This document shows, piece by piece, positions 1 through 7,099 of a DNA stretch of 29,291 nucleotides; positions within the stretch are counted from its first letter, which is position 1, and every line of letters starts with the position of its first letter. This DNA is from an uncultured Eubacteriales bacterium (GTDB lineage: Bacteria > Bacillota > Clostridia > Oscillospirales > Butyricicoccaceae): positions 1-29,291 of the forward strand of contig CAKUPI010000003.1 of NCBI GenBank assembly GCA_934675045.1, in the 5' to 3' direction. Below the pieces are notes generated by a model. It saw only the letters and a list, made by a program, of their open reading frames with translations. It was not told where the DNA came from and searched no databases. The position numbers were made by a program, and so were the translations under genes.

Positions 1-29
1 TTTGCTATCAAACAGGAAATGAGATTTTC

Positions 30-77
30 AAAAAGTGAGTGTTTTCAAGGCTTTTCAGCCCATCATATTCACTTTTT
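30..77 (-). terminator. possible guaA 3' hairpin / weak terminator
   Basis: Just past the guaA stop, a 9-base arm at 69-77 is complementary to 30-38, and a small GGCT-GAAA-AGCC hairpin (49-60) sits in the loop. On the minus strand the outer arm ends in a run of T. The outer stem is AT-rich and the loop long, so this is a weak terminator call. Confidence 0.35.
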
Positions 78-79
78 CC

Positions 80-1369
80 TCATTCCCACTCGATGGTTCC
101 GGTGGGCTTTGGCGTCAAATCGAACAGCACGCGGTTGACTCCCTTAACCTCGGCCGTGATGCGGGCCGTGATGTGCTGCAGCAGCGCAAACGGAACGTTT
201 TCCACGGTGGCGGTCATCGCGTCGACGGTATTGACGGCGCGGAGAATGACGCACCACTCGTCGGCGCGCTTGTTGTCGCGCACGCCCACCGATTTGATAT
301 CGGGGATGGCGGTGAAATACTGCCACACCTTGCCTTCCAGGCCGTTTTTGGCAAACTCCTCGCGCAAAATGGCGTCGGACTCGCGGACTGCCTCCAGCCG
401 GTCGCGGGTGATGGCGCCCAGGCAGCGAACGCCCAGACCGGGGCCGGGGAAGGGCTGACGGTAGACCATGGCATCGGGCAGGCCGAGCGCCACGCCGCAG
501 GCGCGGACCTCGTCTTTAAAGAGCATTTTCAGCGGCTCTACCAGCTCGAACTGCAAATCCTCGGGAAGGCCGCCCACGTTGTGGTGGCTCTTGACCGCCT
601 TGGCTGTCTTGGTGCCCGATTCGATGATATCGGGGTAAATGGTGCCCTGCGCCAAAAAGTCAATTCCCTCCAGCTTGCGGGCCTCTTCCTCAAAGACGCG
701 GATGAACTCACCGCCGATTATCTTGCGCTTTTGCTCCGGATCGGCCACACCGGCCAGCTTGTCCAGAAAACGGTCGACGGCGTCGACATAAACCAGATTG
801 GCGCCCAGCTCCTTGCCGAACACCTGAATGACCTGCTCCGGCTCGCCCTTGCGCAGCAGGCCGTGATTGACGTGCACGCAGGTCAGCTGTTTTCCAATGG
901 CCTTGATGAGCAGCGCCGCGACGACCGACGAGTCCACGCCGCCGCTGAGCGCCAGCAGAACCTTTTTGTCGCCCACCTGACGGCGGATCAGCTCGACCTG
1001 ATCGGCGATGAAGTTTTCCATGTTCCAGTTGGCCTCGGCGCCGCAAAGGCCGAAGACGAAGTTCTTCAGCGCCGCCTGACGCTCGGCGTCGTCCTGCGGC
1101 CACGGTGCGTCTCCCTTGTGGTCGACCAGCAGCACGGGAACGGGAGCGTTGTAAATCTCCTTGGCTGCGTCAATCTCCACGCCGTCTACCACGCGGTTGG
1201 GGCCGCCGTTGAGAATAATGCCCTTGACGTTGGGCAGCGACGCCAGCTCCTGCGCTGTGATATCGTGGGGGTAAATCTCTGAATACACACCCAGCGCGCG
1301 AATTTCCCGGGCAATTTTTACATTCTCTTCACTGCCCAGATCGAGAATCAAAATCCTATCCTGTTTCAT
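80..1369 (-). CDS. guaA: GMP synthase with reduced, probably inactive glutaminase domain
   Basis: Converts XMP to GMP with ATP and ammonia, the last step of guanine nucleotide synthesis. The 429-residue product is about 85-100 residues shorter than usual GuaA. The ATP-pyrophosphatase half is complete: PP-loop SGGVDSS at 142-148, then the usual dimerisation domain ending in PKPTGTIEWE. The amino-terminal half starts like a class I glutaminase (ILDLGSEEN, NGGPN), but after VPVL near residue 80 it jumps to KNFVFGLCG at 102-110. This skips the nucleophile-Cys motif (GICYGMQ in the family) and the catalytic His-Glu (QFHPE). It should therefore use free ammonia or a separate glutaminase subunit; that is inference. 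The start is fixed by AGGAGG about 7 bases upstream. It stands alone, behind its own promoter. Confidence 0.93.
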   Translation of the reverse strand: MKQDRILILDLGSEENVKIAREIRALGVYSEIYPHDITAQELASLPNVKGIILNGGPNRVVDGVEIDAAKEIYNAPVPVLLVDHKGDAPWPQDDAERQAALKNFVFGLCGAEANWNMENFIADQVELIRRQVGDKKVLLALSGGVDSSVVAALLIKAIGKQLTCVHVNHGLLRKGEPEQVIQVFGKELGANLVYVDAVDRFLDKLAGVADPEQKRKIIGGEFIRVFEEEARKLEGIDFLAQGTIYPDIIESGTKTAKAVKSHHNVGGLPEDLQFELVEPLKMLFKDEVRACGVALGLPDAMVYRQPFPGPGLGVRCLGAITRDRLEAVRESDAILREEFAKNGLEGKVWQYFTAIPDIKSVGVRDNKRADEWCVILRAVNTVDAMTATVENVPFALLQHITARITAEVKGVNRVLFDLTPKPTGTIEWE

Positions 1370-1407
1370 GTGCCGCCTCCTACCGATTGACTACATTGGA
1401 TATTTAT

Positions 1408-1437
1408 ATATTAGCACAATTCCCGGCCTTTTTGCAA
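1408..1437 (-). promoter_or_regulatory. guaA promoter (sigma-A type)
   Basis: On the minus strand, TTGCAA (1432-1437) and TAATAT (1408-1413) are separated by 18 bases, with a TGn extension before the -10. The -10 lies about 39 bases upstream of the guaA start codon. Confidence 0.65.
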
Positions 1438-1700
1438 GAAAAAGTGGGATGTTTCTTTGAAAAAAATGCACAAATATCGAGTTTCTCATACCGCGTGATC
1501 CTGTGTCTCAGACAAAAGAAACGATGACAAGAAAGGTCCCGCGCAAAAGCTCTCTCCATCCTATTTCGGCCGGCGCAAAGCCTGTTTTACACAATTTGGA
1601 AGTCTTCTCCGCGCCGCCCCGCCGGGAATAATGGCAGGCAAACAAGCAACACTATCTGCAAAATCCCAATATTCCCCCGCCGTCTGTCATTCATTCAAAA
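1438..1700. other. spacer between guaA and the SLH gene, no recognised element
   Basis: The divergent 344-base gap (1370-1713) holds the guaA promoter and the downstream gene's ribosome binding site. In the rest I see no convincing plus-strand promoter, riboswitch fold or small ORF. A TTTACA near 1585 has no matching -10. The SLH gene's promoter is therefore unidentified and may need an alternative sigma factor. Confidence 0.4.
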
Positions 1701-1713
1701 AGGAGGAGTTTTT

Positions 1714-3042
1714 TTGAAACCCACCCAACGCATTCTGTGCCTGACCTGCCTCGGCGCCCTCGGCCTGTGCATGGCCCTGACCGCCTTCTGCACCCCCGCG
1801 CGCGCCTTTTTCCCGCGCCGGCACGCCGGAGAGCGCACCGTGCAGACCTTTGCTAAATCGGCCGGAACCGGCGACATTGTCACCTTTTCCCCCGGCGACT
1901 TTGAAAGCCGGGCCGCCGGCGGCCGCCTGCACTCCATTGTGCTGTCCGAGCTGCCCGACCCCGGCTGCGGCATTCTGCGGCTGGCCGGCCGGGGCGTCGC
2001 CCACGGCGAAAGCATCGGGCTTGACAGTCTGGGCGCTTTGTCCTTTGTCCCTTTGGCGGACGGAGAGGTGCACACCGGCTTTTCCTTTCTCCCCGTCTTT
2101 TCCGACGCGGGGCTGACCGGCGACAGCGTCCGCGTCTCGCTCAACCTTTCCGACACCGAGAACTCGGCGCCCATCGCCCGGGATCTGCACTTTGAAACCT
2201 ACCCTGACCTGCCGCTGTACGCCGCCTTTTCGGCGCTTGACCCCGAGGGCGACGGCTGCACCTGTGCCCTTCTGCGCGAGCCGAAGCACGGCACCGCGGC
2301 GCTGACCGGCACCGGCTTTTGCTACACCCCGGACGGCCGCACCGGCACGGACAGCTTCACCTATCAGGCGATCGACGCCTTCGGCAACCCGTCCCCGCCC
2401 GCCAGCGTCAGCATTGACGTGCTGAAGCGCCCCGCCGGCAGCAAAATCACCTACACCGACATGACGCAGTCAAGTGCCCACTACCCGGCTATCCGGCTGG
2501 CCGAGGCCGGCGTTCTGACCGGCGAGCGCATCGGCTCAGAGAGCTTTTTAAAGCCCGGGCTGCCCGTCACCCGCGCCGAGTTTGTCGCGCTGGTTTCGTC
2601 CGTTGTCGAGCTGCCGCTGCCCACCGCCGCCGTCGGCACCGGTCTGGCCGACAACGAGGCCATTCCCGTCTGGGCGCAGCCCTATGTGGCGGCCGCCGTC
2701 AACTCCGGCGTCATTTACGGCCAGAGAGAGGCCGACGGAAACCACATCTTCCGCGCAGGCGACAGCGTCACCCGCGCCGAGGCGGCCAGCATCCTTCAGC
2801 GCGCGGCGCGCATGACCATCGACAGCCGCACCCTGACCTTTGCTGACGCCGACGCCGTGCCCGACTGGGCGGCGCAGGCTGTCGCCACGGTGAGCGCCGC
2901 CTCTATGATGGAGCCCTTTCCCGACGGCACCATTCGCCCCGCCGACGCCGTCACCCGCGAAGAGGCCGTCAAGATGCTGTATGCCGCCATGCGCTACCTT
3001 GCGCAAAGGGACGAGGGCGTTCTCGGCTCCGGCAAGCGCTGA
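1714..3042 (+). CDS. secreted Ig-like / S-layer homology (SLH) domain protein
   Basis: A predicted exported surface protein of 442 residues. The start is TTG at 1714, chosen because AGGAGGAG ends 5 bases before it. A signal peptide is clear: KPTQR, a hydrophobic stretch at 8-25, and a likely signal peptidase I site after ARA (residue 31). Residues about 40-148 and 150-237 look like two bacterial Ig/cadherin-like beta domains; the second has GTDSFTYQAIDAFGN, typical of tandem Ig modules. Three SLH repeats follow at about 246-300, 310-365 and 376-430, each with the VTRAE/VTREE signature. SLH repeats usually bind pyruvylated secondary cell-wall polymer, so the protein is probably anchored non-covalently at its C-terminus. 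It is a lone gene with no obvious partner; ligand and function are unknown. Confidence 0.85.
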   Translation: MKPTQRILCLTCLGALGLCMALTAFCTPARAFFPRRHAGERTVQTFAKSAGTGDIVTFSPGDFESRAAGGRLHSIVLSELPDPGCGILRLAGRGVAHGESIGLDSLGALSFVPLADGEVHTGFSFLPVFSDAGLTGDSVRVSLNLSDTENSAPIARDLHFETYPDLPLYAAFSALDPEGDGCTCALLREPKHGTAALTGTGFCYTPDGRTGTDSFTYQAIDAFGNPSPPASVSIDVLKRPAGSKITYTDMTQSSAHYPAIRLAEAGVLTGERIGSESFLKPGLPVTRAEFVALVSSVVELPLPTAAVGTGLADNEAIPVWAQPYVAAAVNSGVIYGQREADGNHIFRAGDSVTRAEAASILQRAARMTIDSRTLTFADADAVPDWAAQAVATVSAASMMEPFPDGTIRPADAVTREEAVKMLYAAMRYLAQRDEGVLGSGKR

Positions 3043-3058
3043 GCACCCCCAAAAGCCG

Positions 3059-3086
3059 CGGGCCGGGGCCAAAAGGCCCCGGCCCG
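3059..3086. terminator. bidirectional terminator between SLH gene and rqcH
   Basis: A 12-bp GC stem (3059-3070 with 3075-3086) encloses an AAAA loop. It is followed by GTTTATAT on the plus strand and by GCGGCTTTT on the minus strand. It lies between the stops of two convergent genes. Confidence 0.75.
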
Positions 3087-3141
3087 TTTATATCAAGACT
3101 TTGCCCGCGGAAGCGCCGGACGGCTGCCGCTCCGCCCCCGT

Positions 3142-4848
3142 TCAGCGGATGTCGGCGGGCGCGACCAGAATCGTCTGGAACTGAAAATAGTTGACCATGC
3201 CGGGCCGCGCCCCCTGCGGCTTTTTCACATGGCGGACGCGCGTCCAGTCGACGGGGACGCGCGGCTGGGCGCCGAGCGACGAAAAGCGCGCGGCGATGGC
3301 GGCGGCCTGCTCGATGACGGCCGGAGTCGGCTCGCGCCCTTCGCGGACCGGCACGATGACATGGCTGCCCGGCGCGTTGCGCACATGCAGCCACAGGTCG
3401 TTTTTCTGCGCGCGGCGCATCGTCAGCTCGTCGTTTTCGGTATTGCTGCGGCCGCACAGCGCTTCAAAGCCGTCGGCCAGCGGAAAGCGGCGCGGCGCAA
3501 AGGCCTGCGGCTTGGGCTTTTTGCCCTTTTCGCGGCGGTTTTTCAGGTACCCGGCGGCGGCCAGCTCCTGCCGGACGCCCTCGACGTCGCGCGCCGACTG
3601 CGCCTGCGACAGCGTGTAGGAAACGGCGCCCAGATATTCCAGCTCCCGCTGCCCGATTTCCAGCTGCTCGCGCAGCTTTTGCTCGGCGTTTTTCATGCGG
3701 GCGTACTTTTTGTACATACGCTGGGCGTTTTGCTGCGGACTCAGGTCCGGGTCGAGCGCGATGACGGTCTCGGGCATGCCCTCGGTAAAATAATCGGTGA
3801 CGCGCGCCTGCTTTTCGCCCGGGCGGATGGCGTGCAGGTGGGCCGTGATGAGGTCGGCGTCGTGCTTGAGCTTTTCCCGCCCCTCGGCGTCGGCCAGCTC
3901 CTGCTTCTGGCTGCCCAGCTTGCGCTCCAGACGGCCGATGGCGTTGGCCACCGTCTTTTGCAGGCCGGCGGCCATCGATTTTTGCAGCTCGTGCTGCGCT
4001 TTTTCGGCAAAGCAGGCGTCGAGCAGCGCCGAAAAGCCGGGCATCTGCTCACATTCCACCCCCGGCTTGCAGGTGATGGGAATGCAGGAAAAATCGACCG
4101 GCCGCCCCTCCTGCCGCAAAAGCCACGGCCGCAGCTCCCCTGCGGCGGCCTGATCGCGCAGCACGGACAGCTCGGTATACAGCCGCTGCGCGTCGCCGCG
4201 GGCGCGGAACAGCAGCTCGCGCGCCAGAAAAGGCGACAGCCCCTCGAGCAAATCGGGCAGCGCCCTGTCCGGCTGATCGGCCTCCAGCGCGCGCAGGGCG
4301 GCCAAGCGCATCGTCTCCCCGTCGGCCTTAAGAAACCGGGGGATGTCGCGGCGCGGCGGCATGTGATACTTAAGCCCCGGCAGCACTGGGCGGTCGGGCG
4401 ACATTTCGGCGTCGACCTTTTTAAAGCAGGCCAGCACCTTTCCCCCGCCATCTGCCAAAATGAGGTTGGTCCGGCGGCCCATCAGCTCGCAGATAAGCGC
4501 CTTTTCCGTCCGCTCGCCCATTTCGTCGACGGCCGAAAAGGTAAAGCGCAGCATCCGCTCGCCCTCGGGCTGCTCCACCGACAGCAGGCGCCCTCCGGCC
4601 AGATGCTTGCGCAGCAGCATGCACAGCATGGGCGGCGTTTCGGGGTTTTCGGCGCGCGACGCGGTCAAATGGGCGCGCCCGGCCGCCCCGGCCGCCGACA
4701 CCAGAAGCCGGCAGGCGCCCTCGGCGCCGCGCAGATGAAAAATGGCCTCGCCGGGCCGCGGCATGTAAATTTTATCGACGCGCGCCTGCGCCAGCGCGGC
4801 GTTGAGCTCGCGGGCGAGGGCGCCGAGTGTCAATGAATCAAGTGGCAT
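3142..4848 (-). CDS. rqcH: RqcH/NFACT-family ribosome quality control protein (FbpA-like)
   Basis: RqcH binds 60S-like stalled large subunits carrying peptidyl-tRNA and recruits Ala-tRNA to add C-terminal alanine tails that mark the peptide for ClpXP; older annotations call it fibronectin-binding protein. The 568 residues show the NFACT-N domain (about 1-250, with PMLCMLLRKHL and ELMGRRTN), a charged coiled-coil region at about 290-430, and the NFACT-R domain near 445-545 (DLWLHVRNAPGSHV). At the position of the Asp-Arg pair reported as essential in the Bacillus protein (97-98) this protein has Glu97-Arg98, a conservative change. The start has a GAAGGAAGG site upstream and overlaps the trmK stop by 11 bases, so the two are translationally coupled. 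Confidence 0.93.
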   Translation of the reverse strand: MPLDSLTLGALARELNAALAQARVDKIYMPRPGEAIFHLRGAEGACRLLVSAAGAAGRAHLTASRAENPETPPMLCMLLRKHLAGGRLLSVEQPEGERMLRFTFSAVDEMGERTEKALICELMGRRTNLILADGGGKVLACFKKVDAEMSPDRPVLPGLKYHMPPRRDIPRFLKADGETMRLAALRALEADQPDRALPDLLEGLSPFLARELLFRARGDAQRLYTELSVLRDQAAAGELRPWLLRQEGRPVDFSCIPITCKPGVECEQMPGFSALLDACFAEKAQHELQKSMAAGLQKTVANAIGRLERKLGSQKQELADAEGREKLKHDADLITAHLHAIRPGEKQARVTDYFTEGMPETVIALDPDLSPQQNAQRMYKKYARMKNAEQKLREQLEIGQRELEYLGAVSYTLSQAQSARDVEGVRQELAAAGYLKNRREKGKKPKPQAFAPRRFPLADGFEALCGRSNTENDELTMRRAQKNDLWLHVRNAPGSHVIVPVREGREPTPAVIEQAAAIAARFSSLGAQPRVPVDWTRVRHVKKPQGARPGMVNYFQFQTILVAPADIR

Positions 4849-5506
4849 GGTTTCCTTCCTTCAGCAAAATGGCCAGCTCCTGCGCAGGCTCGCCGCCGTC
4901 CAGACCGGCCAGCCGCCTGCCCTCCAGCGCAATGCTCGCCCGTTCGCGCAGGCGCCCGATGTATTCATGAAAAAGAGGATCGCGGCGCATGGCATCGGAA
5001 AAAAGGCCGCCGTTTTCCGCCTCGCACGGCCGGCCGCCCCCCTGCGCGGCCATCACGCAGTAGAGCTTGTCCCACTCGCGGGCCAGACGCTCCTCCCGCA
5101 CCGTGCAGCCGCTGCGCGACAGAAAGCGGCGCAGCGTGCCGGCCCGCGTCATGGGCTGCAGCACCAGAAGATGATCCCCTGAAAGCGCCCAGGGCGACTG
5201 CTGCAAAATGTGGCAGATGGTGTCCCCGCCCATGCCGCAGATGACGATGGCGTCGGCCATGTCGGGGGTAAAGCCGCGCAGCCCGTCGCACAAAACGGCC
5301 TGTATCTGCCCTTCCATTCCGCAGCGGGCGATGGTCTGCCGCGCGCGCTGCAAAGGCCCCTCGCGTATGTCCGAGGCGTAGGCCCGCTGCGCGCCGCGCC
5401 GGATCAGCTCAACGCATAAATGGGCGTGGTCGCAGCCGACGTCGATGACGCTTTGCGCGCCGCCGCACAGCTCGGCAGCCGTCTGCAAACGTGGGGTCAG
5501 ATTCAT
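4838..5506 (-). CDS. trmK: tRNA (adenine(22)-N1)-methyltransferase
   Basis: TrmK methylates N1 of adenine 22 in the tRNA D-loop using S-adenosylmethionine. The 222-residue product has a class I methyltransferase fold: DVGCDHAHL near residue 20 is the SAM-binding motif I, followed by ICGMGGDTI, the family's MGG signature. The frame is open further upstream to 5671, but that stretch crosses a terminator palindrome and has no family similarity. I start at ATG 5506, which has GGAGAGGAG about 9 bases before it and gives the normal family length. It is the first gene of a trmK-rqcH pair. No clear promoter was recognised in 5507-5590. Confidence 0.9.
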   Translation of the reverse strand: MNLTPRLQTAAELCGGAQSVIDVGCDHAHLCVELIRRGAQRAYASDIREGPLQRARQTIARCGMEGQIQAVLCDGLRGFTPDMADAIVICGMGGDTICHILQQSPWALSGDHLLVLQPMTRAGTLRRFLSRSGCTVREERLAREWDKLYCVMAAQGGGRPCEAENGGLFSDAMRRDPLFHEYIGRLRERASIALEGRRLAGLDGGEPAQELAILLKEGNHAT

Positions 5507-5580
5507 GGCGGGCAGCTCCTCTCCGTTGTAATGTCCGTGTTTGAAAGCCGTGGCGGCGCTTTTGCGCCCGCGCCGAGCGC

Positions 5581-5619
5581 AAAAAAGAGTACCCCGCAAA
5601 ATCCGCGGATTTTGCGGGG
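5581..5619 (-). terminator. terminator after the DUF1858 gene
   Basis: A perfect 28-base palindrome (5592-5619, CCCCGCAAAATCC arm) is followed on the minus strand by TACTCTTTTTT (5591-5581). It ends the small upstream gene and isolates it from trmK. Confidence 0.85.
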
Positions 5620-5676
5620 CCTTCTTCCAACTGCTTATACCGCGCCGCGGCGGTTCCGCAGGCTGCCGCAAGGGTC

Positions 5677-5877
5677 TTACTTCGACTGGAAGTAAGCGTT
5701 GAGCTTTGCGACCAGCTCGTCGGCATTGGTGCCGTGAACGGCACAGGCCTCTTCAATGCTCTCCCCGCGGGACGAGGGGCAGCCCAGGCAGTGCATCCCG
5801 ATTTCAAAGAAGAACTGCGCCGTGTTGACGTCAAAGTCAAGGACCTCGCCGATCAGGCTTTGCTTGGTAACAGTCAT
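5677..5877 (-). CDS. small DUF1858 redox-disulfide protein
   Basis: A 66-residue protein matching the DUF1858 family (hybrid-cluster-protein-associated redox disulfide domain). The family mark is a CxxC in EIGMHCLGCPSSRGES, placed after FDVNTAQFFFEIGM and followed by a helical tail (ADELVAKLNAYF). The pair of cysteines could be a redox disulfide or part of a metal site. The frame extends to 5973, but the promoter at 5921-5949 lies inside that extension. ATG 5877 has GGAGGTGA 8 bases upstream and gives the usual family size. It is monocistronic, with its own promoter and terminator, back to back with trpS. No hybrid cluster protein gene is in view. The exact role is not known. Confidence 0.88.
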   Translation of the reverse strand: MTVTKQSLIGEVLDFDVNTAQFFFEIGMHCLGCPSSRGESIEEACAVHGTNADELVAKLNAYFQSK

Positions 5878-5920
5878 TGTTGTCACCTCCGTTGTAATAG
5901 TCTGCTTGTCCATACCGAGT

Positions 5921-5949
5921 ATTATACCCCGTTTATACGCTTTTTTCAA
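5921..5949 (-). promoter_or_regulatory. promoter of the DUF1858 gene
   Basis: Minus strand TTGAAA (5944-5949), 17-base spacer, TATAAT (5921-5926). The spacing is ideal and the -10 consensus perfect. Confidence 0.85.
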
Positions 5950-5966
5950 TGCTTTTGTGCAATTTC

Positions 5967-5995
5967 TTGACAATCCGGGCCGCTCGCGCTATGAT
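5967..5995 (+). promoter_or_regulatory. trpS promoter
   Basis: Plus strand TTGACA (5967-5972), 17-base spacer, TATGAT (5990-5995). Transcription should begin near 6002, leaving a leader of about 30 bases, too short for a T-box. Its -35 lies 17 bases from the divergent -35 of the DUF1858 promoter. Confidence 0.85.
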
Positions 5996-6030
5996 TGGTT
6001 TATATGTTTACAGGTAAGGGAGCTGCAAAT

Positions 6031-6990
6031 ATGAAGAAGCGTATTTTAACGGGTGACCGCACAACGGGCAAGCTGCATCTGGGCCACTATGTCGGCAGCC
6101 TTCAAAGCCGCGTCAATCTCCAGCACGAATACGACACCTTTATTTTAATGGCCGATATTCAGGCCCTGACCACCCACTTTGAAAACCCCGCTCTCATTCA
6201 CCAGAGCATTCTCGAGGTCGCCATGGACAATCTCTCGGTCGGCCTTGACCCCAACGTGGTCACCTTTGTCCAGCAGTCGGCCGTTTCCTCCATCGCCGAG
6301 CTGACGATTTTCTATTCCATGCTGGTCAGCGTCAACACGCTGCGCCACAACCCCACCATCAAGACCGAGGCCAGCCAGTACGGCTACGACGATATGACCT
6401 ACGGCTTTTTGGGCTACCCCGTCAGCCAGACGGCCGACATCACCTTCTGCAACGCCCATCTGGTCCCCGTCGGCGAGGATCAGGCCCCCCACCTTGAGCT
6501 GACGCGCAAAATTGTGCGCCGCTTCAACAGCATGTACGCCCCCGTGCTGGTCGAGCCGCAGATCATGCTGAGCCGCTGCCCCCGCCTCATCGGTCTGGAC
6601 GGCAACGCCATTTATCTGTCCGACGACCGCGACACGGTGCACAAAAAGGTCATGAACGCGCTGACCGACAAAAGCCGCCTGCAAAAAACCGACCCCGGCC
6701 ACCCCGAGGTGTGTACGGTCAGCGCCTACCACAAGGCCTTCAACCCCGACGAGTACGACAACGTCTGCGACCTGTGCCGCAAGGGCGCCATCGGCTGCGT
6801 CGCCTGCAAAAAAAACCTGTCCGGCGTCCTCAACGGCATGATGGACCCCTTCCGCGAAAGGCGCGCCTATTACGAGTCGCATCTCGACGAGGTCAAGGAA
6901 ATCATCCGCTCCGGCAGCCAAAAGGCCAACGAAATCGGCAACGAAACGGTACGTCAGGTCAAAGAGGCCATGAACGTCATCATCAAGTAA
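6031..6990 (+). CDS. trpS: tryptophanyl-tRNA synthetase lacking the KMSKS loop, Fe-S type
   Basis: Charges tRNA-Trp; class Ic synthetase of 319 residues. The ATP site motif HLGHY is at 16-20 and the Trp-pocket region VPVGEDQ at 146-151. The second class I motif is absent: RLIGLDGNA (186-193) runs directly into IYLSDD, where relatives have KMSKS between two GN/GNA stretches. Cysteines 228, 249, 256 and 259 (C-x20-C-x6-C-x2-C) match the [4Fe-4S] pattern of Thermotoga maritima TrpRS (C-x22-C-x6-C-x2-C). An in-frame ATG exists at 5995, but it lies in the promoter -10, so I start at 6031 (AGGGAG 9 bases before). Activity without KMSKS would be expected to be severely reduced; an assembly or population variant is possible. 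Confidence 0.92.
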   Translation: MKKRILTGDRTTGKLHLGHYVGSLQSRVNLQHEYDTFILMADIQALTTHFENPALIHQSILEVAMDNLSVGLDPNVVTFVQQSAVSSIAELTIFYSMLVSVNTLRHNPTIKTEASQYGYDDMTYGFLGYPVSQTADITFCNAHLVPVGEDQAPHLELTRKIVRRFNSMYAPVLVEPQIMLSRCPRLIGLDGNAIYLSDDRDTVHKKVMNALTDKSRLQKTDPGHPEVCTVSAYHKAFNPDEYDNVCDLCRKGAIGCVACKKNLSGVLNGMMDPFRERRAYYESHLDEVKEIIRSGSQKANEIGNETVRQVKEAMNVIIK

Positions 6991-7001
6991 AAGCTTGCAA
7001 G

Positions 7002-7034
7002 GCGCCTGCAATCCGGCCGATTGCGGGCGCTTTT
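7002..7034 (+). terminator. trpS terminator
   Basis: An 11-bp stem (7002-7012 with 7020-7030, one G-U pair) and 7-base loop are followed by TTTT, 11 bases after the trpS stop. Confidence 0.75.
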
Positions 7035-7053
7035 CCGTTGCCGCCGGCGCGTT

Positions 7054-7086
7054 AAAAAAAGGCTCTCCCCGCGGGGAGAGCCTTTT
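7054..7086. terminator. terminator after zinc-ribbon gene, palindromic
   Basis: A 30-base perfect palindrome (7057-7086, GGCTCTCC arms). On the minus strand it ends in seven T (7060-7054), so it mainly terminates the sigH-zinc-ribbon unit. TTTT on the plus side makes it a backup for trpS. Confidence 0.85.
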
Positions 7087-7099
7087 CGTCAGATGCAAA

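Noticed and set aside
5878..5973. Longer N-terminus for the DUF1858 protein
   Set aside because: The extension would be translated from DNA that forms the -10 and -35 boxes; a strong ribosome binding site marks ATG 5877.
5996..6030. T-box leader of trpS
   Set aside because: The predicted transcript start leaves only about 30 bases before the start codon, with no T-box sequence.
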